From Desulforhopalus singaporensis (GTDB lineage: Bacteria > Desulfobacterota > Desulfobulbia > Desulfobulbales > Desulfocapsaceae), in NCBI RefSeq assembly GCF_900104445.1, contig NZ_FNJI01000028.1, positions 1 to 64,000 of the forward strand: a DNA stretch of 64,000 nucleotides. The letters are read 5' to 3'. Within the stretch, counting starts at the first letter, position 1; every line of letters begins with the position of its first letter. The notes under the pieces are model-generated. The model saw only the letters and a list, made by a program, of their open reading frames with translations, was not told the DNA's origin and searched no databases. A program made the translations under genes and the position numbers. This document shows positions 17,540-25,524 of this stretch, piece by piece.

Positions 17540-19573
17540 TTACCCTGTGATGTCCATGATGATATTAAGATACTCGTCGACAACAGCCTTGACGCCGGTC
17601 GGGACAACCGTGGTCGTATCGAGCTGCTCGATAATGGCAGGACCTGTCAAGTGGGCCCCTGCGACAAGTTTTTCCCTGTTGTAGACGGGGGTATCGACGA
17701 AGCCTCCGGCTTTTCCGAAATAGACCCTGCGGGTCTGCTCGGGGGTGGGGGTGCTGTTGGTGGTGATCTCATATCTGGCAAAACTCGGTTTGGGCACCTT
17801 GCCGATGGCGGTGATCCGCAATCCGTATATTTCAACCACCTGATCCGGGTTGGACCAGGAGAACTGTCTTTCATGTTCGTTATGGAAGATCTGCAGGGCC
17901 TGGTCAAGACTCTCGATCGGTTTTGGAATATTGACATTGAGGTTTCGCCACTGGCCAACGTAGCGAAGGTCCATATTCCTCACCAGTTCGATGTTTTCCC
18001 TGGACATTCCCTCTTTCTCGAGCATCTGGTAGGCTTCCTGTTCCAGCTCTGCAAAAACCTGCTCAATATCGGCAAGATCGGCATCGGTGGAATTTACCAG
18101 GTAGGTACGGGTGAGATCATGGCGCACGTCCACCTGCAGACATCCAAGGGCGGCGTGGACACCTGGATAACGGGGCACGATCACTTTCGGGATCTCGAGT
18201 TCCCGGGCGACATAGGCGGCGTGCAGAGGTCCGGCACCGCCAAAGGCAACCAGGGCAAAATCGCGGGGGTCGTATCCCTTGGTTACGGAAATAAGCCGAA
18301 GCGCATCACACATGTTTGCGTTGGCCAGCTCCAGCACAGCTGACGCGGCATCAATGGTGGTCATGTCAAAGGCGTCGGCAATCTTTTTCACCGCCTTCTC
18401 AGACGCCTCCTTGTTGAGCTGCATCCGGCCGTCAAGGAGGGTGGTGTTGAGCCTGCCGAGAACCAGGTTGGCATCGGTGTTGGTCGGCTTTTCCCCTCCG
18501 GCCTGATAACACGCGGGTCCGGGTACGGCGCCGGCACTTTCCGGCCCGTTTCTCAGCGAGCCGCCCTGGTCGATCCAGGCGACACTGCCCCCACCGGCCC
18601 CGATGGTGATAACCTCGATGCTGGGATAACGGATCGGATAGCCAAACTCCACCTCCCACTCCTTGCTCATACGCAGCTCACCTTCATAGGTCAACGAGAC
18701 ATCGCAGCTGGTCCCCCCCATATCCAGCCCCATGGCATTTTGAAAACCGCACATCTTCGCGGTCTGGTCCATGGCTATGGCGCCCGCGGCAATACCCGAA
18801 CTGGCAACCCGCGAAGCATACTGGGCAACTGTCTCTGCCTTCATTACCCCGCCCCCGGAGTGGAGAACCAGGACATCGCCCCTGTACCCCATGCCTTCAA
18901 GACGCGAGGTCAGGTCGTTGAGATAATCCCCCACCACCGGCCCCAGCACCGCATTGGTAAGACAGGTGGAGAAACGCTCGTGTTCGAAGATTTCAGGCAA
19001 CAGTTCATTGGATGTACATACGTATGCTCCCGGGATCTCTTCCTGCAAGATCTCCTTCATGCGCTGTTCGTTCACACCGCTCATATAGGCGTTCATGAAA
19101 CAGACGGCTATGGCCTTCATTCCGCGTTTTTTCAGGATTTTTGCAACGCGTCTCGCTTCCTCATCGTTCAACGGGGTGACCATGGTACCGGCATAATCGA
19201 CCCGTTCCTCAACTTCAAGCCTGTGGCGTCTTTTCACATACGGAGGAGCTACGTCTTTATAATGATCCCAGAGATCTTGCTTGGTCGAACGCCTTATCTC
19301 GACCACATCACGGAATCCTTTGGTACAGACCATGCCCGTCGGCGGTAATTCCCGGGTAATAAGAGCATTGGTGCCAACCGTTGTTCCGTGGGAGAACAGG
19401 TCTACATCCGGCATATGCACCCCCGCCGCCTCCATTCCGTTGGCTATCGCCCTGGATGGATTGTCCGGGGTAGAAGGAACCTTCTGTACCTGCACCTCAC
19501 CGGTTTCTCCATTAAAGACGAAGATGTCGGTAAAAGTTCCACCCGTATCAACCGCTGTTCTGAATTTAGCCAC
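17540..19573 (-). CDS. hyuA: hydantoinase A / N-methylhydantoinase subunit alpha
   Basis: A 677-residue ASKHA-fold ATPase subunit. The N-terminus V-D-T-G-G-T-F-T-D-I-F is the phosphate-1 loop, S-H-G-T-T-V-G-T-N-A-L-I follows, and G-L-D-M-G-G-T-S-C-D-V-S is the second nucleotide motif; F-G-G-A-G-P-L-H-A is also characteristic. It phosphorylates the amide to drive ring opening by HyuB. The start is GTG at 19573 with GGAGG seven bases upstream. It heads a three-gene operon with a -24/-12 promoter about 75 bases upstream. Substrate cannot be read from sequence; hydantoin, N-methylhydantoin, 5-oxoproline and related lactams are possible. Confidence 0.88.
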   Translation of the reverse strand: MAKFRTAVDTGGTFTDIFVFNGETGEVQVQKVPSTPDNPSRAIANGMEAAGVHMPDVDLFSHGTTVGTNALITRELPPTGMVCTKGFRDVVEIRRSTKQDLWDHYKDVAPPYVKRRHRLEVEERVDYAGTMVTPLNDEEARRVAKILKKRGMKAIAVCFMNAYMSGVNEQRMKEILQEEIPGAYVCTSNELLPEIFEHERFSTCLTNAVLGPVVGDYLNDLTSRLEGMGYRGDVLVLHSGGGVMKAETVAQYASRVASSGIAAGAIAMDQTAKMCGFQNAMGLDMGGTSCDVSLTYEGELRMSKEWEVEFGYPIRYPSIEVITIGAGGGSVAWIDQGGSLRNGPESAGAVPGPACYQAGGEKPTNTDANLVLGRLNTTLLDGRMQLNKEASEKAVKKIADAFDMTTIDAASAVLELANANMCDALRLISVTKGYDPRDFALVAFGGAGPLHAAYVARELEIPKVIVPRYPGVHAALGCLQVDVRHDLTRTYLVNSTDADLADIEQVFAELEQEAYQMLEKEGMSRENIELVRNMDLRYVGQWRNLNVNIPKPIESLDQALQIFHNEHERQFSWSNPDQVVEIYGLRITAIGKVPKPSFARYEITTNSTPTPEQTRRVYFGKAGGFVDTPVYNREKLVAGAHLTGPAIIEQLDTTTVVPTGVKAVVDEYLNIIMDITG

Positions 19574-19645
19574 TTTGCGTCCTCCTTTGAATTGATGGTT
19601 AACTCGCGTTAAATGGACACTGCTGACACTACTGGTCTGTTATAT

Positions 19646-19661
19646 AGCAATGGCTGTTCCG
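19646..19661 (-). promoter_or_regulatory. sigma-54 (-24/-12) promoter for the hyu operon
   Basis: On the minus strand CGGAACAGCCATTGCT has GG and GC separated by the required ten bases and keeps the TTGC of the -12 element. Predicted start is about 60 bases before hyuA. It matches the consensus TGGCACGNNNNTTGC less well than the other three sigma-54 sites in the window. Confidence 0.6.
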
Positions 19662-20103
19662 GATGTGGAGTTTGCACAAAAATTTTATCAACAACCTGTT
19701 ATCATGACATTTTTACATAACTCTTGCGCCAACCAAAAAGATCGGCCCAGATGACCTAAATGTCGCAAGGATTATAAGACAACGCAAAAAAACCAGTAAA
19801 TTATGGACCTACGTGGTTGTTTTTTTTCAAATACGTCAGGAAAGACATGGCCGGACGACCAAACGACATAAATGTCATGACATCGACACGAGAGAATCGG
19901 CAGGAATGAGCAAAGATGACTTTTTAAAACAGGGTGACGGCCTGCACCAGAACTTTAAGTTCTGCCACTTCTACCGAACAAATTGAACCTGCGGCAACCG
20001 GGACGCCGGCCGGAGCAGACAACTTCTGGCAAAAGCCCCGGAACCGTTACAGCTGAAGCGTCATTCCCAGGGCTTATAGCGCGAGAAAAGAATAAAAGCA
20101 ATA
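19662..20103. other. hyu upstream regulatory region
   Basis: About 440 bases without a gene. It contains six GACAT/ATGTC half-sites (starting near 19706, 19760, 19844, 19865, 19872 and 19879), concentrated 185-225 bases upstream of the -24 element. That is the usual place for enhancer sites of sigma-54 activators. Confidence 0.5.
19865..19883. promoter_or_regulatory. overlapping palindromes, candidate enhancer (UAS)
   Basis: GACAT-AA-ATGTC (19865-19876) and ATGTCATGACAT (19872-19883) are two perfect palindromes sharing one half-site. They lie about 205-225 bases upstream of the hyu -24 element. Confidence 0.5.
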
Positions 20104-21840
20104 CTATGCGCCGACCGGCACCTCGATAAAACTGAAGGTTGCAAAATCAAACAGACCTGAGTCGCTGATTTTTATCTGCGGAATAACAACCAGCGACAGA
20201 AACGAAAGCGCCAGCACCGGGTTGAACCTGCACTCGGGGGCGAGCTTTTCAAGCGCCTCATGCACCCTCTTGAGATCGTTTACAACCTCCTCGCCCTTCC
20301 TGGACGTTATAAGCCCCGATATTTCCAGTTTAAGCGAGGCCAGCACCTCTCCATCGTCGACCACCACAATCCCGCCTGCCATCTCGGCAAGGGCCGAAAC
20401 GGCGGTCACCATGTCCGTTTCGCGCGCCCCCACCACAATAAGGTTATGGGAATCATGGGCAATGGTTGTGGCAATCGCCCCTTTTTTCAGGCGTAGCCCT
20501 TTGACAATGCCGGTTGCCATATGGCCGAGATTATTATGCCTTTCAATAACACAGACCTTGAGCTGATCGCGGTCGGTACTTATTCTGAACCGGCCGTCTT
20601 GCTGCTCTACTTCCTCGACCAGATGATTGGAAACGATGGTACCCGGAACTATCTCGATGATATTGGCCCGCGAGCAGCCTTTCATATCGATTTGCAGATC
20701 GTCTTCACCGACCTCGGGTAGTGTAACCGAGGTGAGCAGCTCTTTCGGAACCTGGTGGACATCCGGCTCGACACGTTTGAGAACCCGGCCTTTTTCAGCC
20801 ACCAACGACCCGTTTTTATACACCTGGTCGATAACCAACCCTTCGAGGTCGGATACAATTGAGAAATCCGCTTTGTATCCCGGCGCAATCCCACCAATAT
20901 TTCTTAAATTATAACATCTTGCCGTGTTGAGCGATGCCATCTGGATAGCCGTTGCCGGTTTTATCCCGTTGGCAATTGCCAGCCGGACGTTGCAATCGAC
21001 CCCACCGTCCCGTACCAGCTCATCGAGATGCTTGTCATCGGTTGCAAAACAGAGCATCGGCGCATTGCCCGTGTTTATTGCCGGGACCATTTTCACCAGG
21101 TCCTTGCACACCGTTCCCTCCCTCACCAGGGTATAGATTCCCCGGCGAACACGGTCGATCAGCCCCTGACCGCTGTCGCATTCATGGTCGGTCCGGATGT
21201 TGGCCGTAGCGTAAGCGTTGAGCTGGTCAAGGGTAAATCCGGCCATATGCCCATCTATGGTGCGTCCAGCTTTTAAGGCATCGGCGATTTTTTCAAGCAT
21301 CTCCGGATCAGCCTGGACAACGGCGGGAAGATTCATCACTTCGGCGAGGCCGGTCACCTCTTTATAGCCATATAACGGGTGCAGGTCCCTGGCATTGAGA
21401 ACGCAGCCGGAATGCTCGAAAGCTGTCGCCGGAACGCAGGATGGCAGCATAATATAGAAATCCATTGCCACCCTGCGGCTGTTTTCTATAATAAATTCGA
21501 TCCCGGCGACACCGCTGACATTGGCTATTTCATGGGGGTCGGCGATGACGGCGGTAACCCCGTGGGGCAGACAAGTGTTGCCGTATTCAACGGGGGTGAC
21601 CAAGGCAGACTCGATATGGGCGTGGCCGTCGATAAATCCCGGAACAATGTATTTGCCACCTCCGTCCACCTCGGTCCTGCCCAGCCCCTGGTAATCGCCT
21701 ATGCCGACGAATAGACCATCATGTACGGCGACGTCGGCGGTAAAGATATCCTGGGAGAAAACGTCGACAACGTTTATCCCCACAAATACCAGATCGGACT
21801 CAAGCTGTTTGGTCGCTGCAAAAATTCTCTCTTTTAGCAT
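20104..21840 (-). CDS. ade: adenine deaminase
   Basis: A 578-residue amidohydrolase-superfamily enzyme that deaminates adenine to hypoxanthine. It shows P-G-F-I-D-G-H-A-H-I-E-S (metal-binding HxH), A-D-P-H-E-I-A-N-V-S-G, the central D-G-H-M segment, C-F-A-T-D-D-K-H (metal aspartate) and the C-terminal A-H-D-S-H-N-L motif found in Ade proteins. ATG at 21840 has AAAGGAGG eleven bases upstream; longer frames lack support. It stands alone on the minus strand, followed by the hyu regulatory region. Purine nitrogen salvage is its expected role. Confidence 0.93.
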   Translation of the reverse strand: MLKERIFAATKQLESDLVFVGINVVDVFSQDIFTADVAVHDGLFVGIGDYQGLGRTEVDGGGKYIVPGFIDGHAHIESALVTPVEYGNTCLPHGVTAVIADPHEIANVSGVAGIEFIIENSRRVAMDFYIMLPSCVPATAFEHSGCVLNARDLHPLYGYKEVTGLAEVMNLPAVVQADPEMLEKIADALKAGRTIDGHMAGFTLDQLNAYATANIRTDHECDSGQGLIDRVRRGIYTLVREGTVCKDLVKMVPAINTGNAPMLCFATDDKHLDELVRDGGVDCNVRLAIANGIKPATAIQMASLNTARCYNLRNIGGIAPGYKADFSIVSDLEGLVIDQVYKNGSLVAEKGRVLKRVEPDVHQVPKELLTSVTLPEVGEDDLQIDMKGCSRANIIEIVPGTIVSNHLVEEVEQQDGRFRISTDRDQLKVCVIERHNNLGHMATGIVKGLRLKKGAIATTIAHDSHNLIVVGARETDMVTAVSALAEMAGGIVVVDDGEVLASLKLEISGLITSRKGEEVVNDLKRVHEALEKLAPECRFNPVLALSFLSLVVIPQIKISDSGLFDFATFSFIEVPVGA

Positions 21841-22116
21841 GTGGTTTGCCTCCTTTATATTGCCTATTGTACCTTTCAGACCGATCAATATCAAACACCC
21901 GGCCCGTGATCGGATTACCGCGACACCATACGGGAGACATGGGGCAATATCAACTGCCACAGTGATAATGGGTGCTATTGCTGAAAAAATATGGAATTAT
22001 CCTCTGCAGGCAGTATACCCGTATCAGCGTCAGTTACCGGCCGCCGGGCCGTGACAGTAGACATCGGCAGACCGCCGTATAACAACGGATTCCCCCCAAG
22101 CTGAACTTTCATAAAA

Positions 22117-23415
22117 ATGACCGTTTCCACCCATCCGCGAAAAATCTACGTGGAACTCACGACCCGCTGCAACCTGCAGTGCGCCATGTGCGTAAAGCAC
22201 GCACCAGGCAGCTTTATTGCTGAAAAAGATATGGAGTTGTCGGTGTTTAAAAGACTTGCGCCCGCCCTTTCCAGGGCAGACAGCCTGATCTTAAATGGAA
22301 TCGGCGAACCGCTACTGCACCATGATCTTGCCAGGATGATCCGGCTGGCCCGTAAAGGGATGGCGACCGGAGCAACGATCGGATTCCAGAGCAACGGCAT
22401 CCTGCTTGACGCCGCTCTGGCTCGCGAGCTTACAGATGCGGGACTCGACACCATCTGCTTTTCCCTGGACAGCCTGGAAAGAGGTGGCTCTTGCGATTTT
22501 GTCCCTCAATCAGGGGGGCACTCTTTTACCGGAGTAAAACGGGCGCTGAAAAACCTGGATCGGGCGAAAGGACGTTGTCGAAGACCTCTGTCGATAGGTC
22601 TTGAGACAATACTGACCCGAGAAAATATAGAGGATTTGCCCGAACTCGTAAAGTGGGCCGGGGGTTACGGCGTCAATTACATAATCACCACCCATCTGAT
22701 CCCATACGACAAGGCGACTGAAGAGAGCACCCTGTTCAACCCCAACTCCCGCACCGGGGTCGATCTTTACAGGAAGTACAGCGTATTATCCAGGGCAAGG
22801 GGAATCGACTTCACCAAGGCCGTCGCCCACTACCGGAAATATGTCGGCACCAGGTCAGACAGCCAATCGTTACAGCTCATCCGGGACATGACGACTGAAG
22901 CCAGAAGAAGAGATATCAGGCTGAATCTTGACAGCCTGTCTGAATGTCACGCGGGGCAGGAAAAAGATATTGCAGCCATTATGGCCGCAGCGAAAACTGT
23001 TGCAGCAACTCAAGGGATAGATATCGTGGTGCCACCCTTTCAATCCCTTGACGACAGATCCTGTCCCTTTTTGACCTCCGGGGCAACCTTTATTGCGCCA
23101 AGCGGCGATGTCATGCCGTGCCATTTTTTATGGCACACCTACTCGTGCCGGGTATTGAACGAGGATATTCACGTACAGAAGAGGGTATACGGCAATATAC
23201 TGAAGCAGCCGCTGGAATCGGTCTGGCAGGAGCCCGATTATGTTGCATTCCGAAAAGAGGCCGGACAATACCAATATTCGTCCTGCTGGAACTGTTCCCA
23301 GGGTCCCTGCGGGACCCTGGTCAACGATGATCACAACTACGCCAATGACTGCTACGGCAGCAATGTTCCCTGCGGCCACTGTCACTGGAGCCTGGGCGGC
23401 GTCCACTGTCTGTAG
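22117..23415 (+). CDS. radical SAM protein with cysteine-rich SPASM-like C-terminus
   Basis: A 432-residue protein with the radical SAM cluster motif C18-x3-C22-x2-C25 and a G-I-G-E-P-L-L-H segment typical of the SAM-binding barrel. The last 140 residues hold about a dozen cysteines, including S-C-W-N-C-S-Q-G-P-C-G and C-G-H-C-H-W-S-L-G-G-V-H-C-L at the very end. This suggests one or more auxiliary Fe-S clusters, as in SPASM maturases that modify peptides or enzymes. No small precursor peptide or obvious target enzyme is adjacent. It is divergent from adenine deaminase and convergent with the BCCT gene. Function is unknown. No clear ribosome-binding site precedes the ATG. Confidence 0.85.
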   Translation: MTVSTHPRKIYVELTTRCNLQCAMCVKHAPGSFIAEKDMELSVFKRLAPALSRADSLILNGIGEPLLHHDLARMIRLARKGMATGATIGFQSNGILLDAALARELTDAGLDTICFSLDSLERGGSCDFVPQSGGHSFTGVKRALKNLDRAKGRCRRPLSIGLETILTRENIEDLPELVKWAGGYGVNYIITTHLIPYDKATEESTLFNPNSRTGVDLYRKYSVLSRARGIDFTKAVAHYRKYVGTRSDSQSLQLIRDMTTEARRRDIRLNLDSLSECHAGQEKDIAAIMAAAKTVAATQGIDIVVPPFQSLDDRSCPFLTSGATFIAPSGDVMPCHFLWHTYSCRVLNEDIHVQKRVYGNILKQPLESVWQEPDYVAFRKEAGQYQYSSCWNCSQGPCGTLVNDDHNYANDCYGSNVPCGHCHWSLGGVHCL

Positions 23416-23454
23416 GGGCGGCAGCTTTCAGCTTATTTTCTGCGCCCGCCAATA

Positions 23455-25119
23455 TTATTTAATTTCTCCTGCCGGATTCCCCACGCCGTCTACTTCTCTG
23501 TTCTTCTCACGCAGGGCGTCCCGCACCAGGGCCTTGACAAGTGCTATCCCCATAAGGACGATGATTGCCGAAAACGGCAGGGCACCAACCAGCATCGCCG
23601 ACTTGATGGCGTCCAGTCCGCCGGCAACGAGCAGCACGCCAATAACCGCGGTCAGAGCGCCCCCCCAGAAGATTATATGCGCCACCGCCTTTTTCCCGGC
23701 GTCGCCTCCAGACAGGATGGTGTTCAGGATAAGAACACCCGAGTCGGCGGAGGTGACAAGGTAAGTCAACAGGAGGATGGCCACCAGGCCGGTAAGCATC
23801 TTGAACACGCCGGAACCCACCATCAGCTTCAGGGCTGCGTAGAGCTGCCCCTCCTGCCCCGTTGCCAGGATAGAGCCGCCAGCGACTCCACTCAGCTCCA
23901 GGTTGATTGCGGTGCCGCCGACAAAAGTGAACCATATAAAACACATGAGAGAAGGTAAGACCATGGTGCCCATGATATATTCGCGTATGGTCCTGCCCCT
24001 GGATATTCTGGCAAAAAACAGCCCGACAAAAGGCGCAAACGCTATCCACCACGCCCAATAGAAAACCGTCCACCAGACCGACTGCCATTTGTACAGCGTC
24101 GCGGCAGGTTCGACATCGGAGGTTGGCCAATAGGTAAGCGCCTGGACAGGAAAGTTAATTATGTAGTCCCATATCCCAAGAAACAGGGATTTCAAGGCGA
24201 CTCCGGGGGCGCCGAAAATCAGGAAGAACAGCAGCAGACCAAATGAAAGCACCATGTTAATGTTTGACAGCCACTTGATGCCCCTGTCAACACCGGAGGC
24301 GGCCGACAGTATCGATGCCCCCATGACCAACACCAGAGAAATCATCATCGCCGCCAGAGACGGAGAGCCTTCTGCGTTGACCATCCAGCTTGCACCAACC
24401 ATGGAGTGCATTCCCGAAGCAAACATGGAGATACCGTAACCGATTGTAACAGCAATACCCAAAATGGTTGCAATAACAGCTGCTATATCGGCCAAATCCC
24501 CCAGGACCCCTTCCAGCCGCCTGCCAAACAGAGGAGCCAGGCCGGACCTGATAGTCAGGGGAAGACCACGATTATAGGAAAAAAAGGCGAGGGCAAGCCC
24601 GACCAGGCCGTAACATCCCCATGCGGTAAGCCCCCAGTGGAAAAATGCCCATTTGTAAACAGATCGCATAGTCTCGGCGGACTTGGGGGCCACCGCCCCG
24701 ACAATGGTGTCGGGGTTACTGGCAAAGTGGTAGATCGGTTCCGCCGTTGAAAACACCAGCATGCCGATCCCGATACCCGCACCGAACATCATCGAAAACC
24801 AGGAAAAACTACTGAATTCCGGTTCCACATCCGGACCGCCGAGCCGCACCTTCCCGGTTGCCGGAAATAGCGCAAGGGCGAGGCATAGAAATACGATAAA
24901 AGCCATTGCGTAGATATACCAGGGACCGAAAGCCTCAAAAGACCAGCCGCGGATTTTCAGCAGCAGCGCGCCGGCCTGATCAGAAAAGACCGCTGCCCAC
25001 AACACAAGCAGGATAATTATCGCCTTGGAACCGATCGTTGCGCCCTTGTTGAACCCTTGATAAAAACCTTCTTCGCCAACTTTTATCTCGAGATCAGTTA
25101 GTGGTGGTTTGATAGTCAT
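23455..25119 (-). CDS. BCCT-family transporter (betaine/carnitine/choline type)
   Basis: A 554-residue secondary transporter with twelve predicted helices. It has the glycine stretch M-F-G-A-G-I-G-I-G-M (111-120) followed by S-T-A-E-P-I-Y-H-F, and the family signature V-F-Y-W-A-W-W-I-A-F-A-P-F-V-G ending in A-R-I-S-R-G-R-T-I-R-E (352-380). The aromatic cage W-W (357/358) is present; the third cage position is F361, where BetP has tryptophan. BCCT proteins import quaternary amines with Na+ or H+, or exchange them. It has its own sigma-54 promoter with an overlapping palindrome and lies next to an activator and a GntR repressor gene. It is probably the uptake system for the methylated amine degraded by this cluster. 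Confidence 0.93.
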   Translation of the reverse strand: MTIKPPLTDLEIKVGEEGFYQGFNKGATIGSKAIIILLVLWAAVFSDQAGALLLKIRGWSFEAFGPWYIYAMAFIVFLCLALALFPATGKVRLGGPDVEPEFSSFSWFSMMFGAGIGIGMLVFSTAEPIYHFASNPDTIVGAVAPKSAETMRSVYKWAFFHWGLTAWGCYGLVGLALAFFSYNRGLPLTIRSGLAPLFGRRLEGVLGDLADIAAVIATILGIAVTIGYGISMFASGMHSMVGASWMVNAEGSPSLAAMMISLVLVMGASILSAASGVDRGIKWLSNINMVLSFGLLLFFLIFGAPGVALKSLFLGIWDYIINFPVQALTYWPTSDVEPAATLYKWQSVWWTVFYWAWWIAFAPFVGLFFARISRGRTIREYIMGTMVLPSLMCFIWFTFVGGTAINLELSGVAGGSILATGQEGQLYAALKLMVGSGVFKMLTGLVAILLLTYLVTSADSGVLILNTILSGGDAGKKAVAHIIFWGGALTAVIGVLLVAGGLDAIKSAMLVGALPFSAIIVLMGIALVKALVRDALREKNREVDGVGNPAGEIK

Positions 25120-25338
25120 ACATTTCTCCTTAGAGCAAATTTACAACCTCCGCAGAAACAGACTCTTTTCCTGCGGCGATCCTGGTATTCAATGAACTTT
25201 CCTGTGAACCGGTCTTTCCCGAACATCTCTATAAAAAACACCCCGCGGCTCTGGGTTTGCCGGTTTTCCTTCCCATCCCTTGGCGTGACACCCCCTTTTT
25301 CTTCTGCACATTACTGGCGAATTACTAAAACGCCACTT

Positions 25339-25359
25339 TGATATCTCACAGATATATCA
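25339..25359. promoter_or_regulatory. operator candidate at the BCCT transcription start
   Basis: TGATAT (25339-25344) and ATATCA (25354-25359) form an inverted repeat with nine bases between, centred on the predicted start of the -24/-12 promoter. The same half-site occurs upstream of both GntR genes, which suggests repression by one of them. Confidence 0.45.
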
Positions 25360-25361
25360 TA

Positions 25362-25377
25362 TGCAATATGCACACCA
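25362..25377 (-). promoter_or_regulatory. sigma-54 (-24/-12) promoter for the BCCT gene
   Basis: On the minus strand TGGTGTGCATATTGCA has GG and GC separated by exactly ten bases and TTGCA at -12. The transcript would have a leader of about 230 bases before the BCCT start. Confidence 0.75.
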
Positions 25378-25524
25378 TATAATGCAAAATCACCACACAT
25401 ACAATTATACTAACAATCCGGATAGTTACGAAAACAACCAGAGCAGAAAAAGACGGGACGGATAAAAAGACAAATTTTTTTGGTGGAAAACAGCAGCAAA
25501 AACAAAATTTTTTAACAAATTATT

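Larger units (their letters stand above)
25120..25524. other. regulatory region between BCCT and activator genes
   Basis: About 400 bases, very AT-rich near 25320-25520. It holds the BCCT sigma-54 promoter, a TGATAT-N9-ATATCA palindrome at the predicted start, and A/T-rich tracts near the 3' end of the activator gene. No gene is seen. Confidence 0.5.

Noticed and set aside
21935-21965. Possible sigma-54 promoter for adenine deaminase (TGGCAGTTGATATTGC on the minus strand)
   Set aside because: GG and GC are separated by eleven bases instead of ten; sigma-54 spacing is strict.
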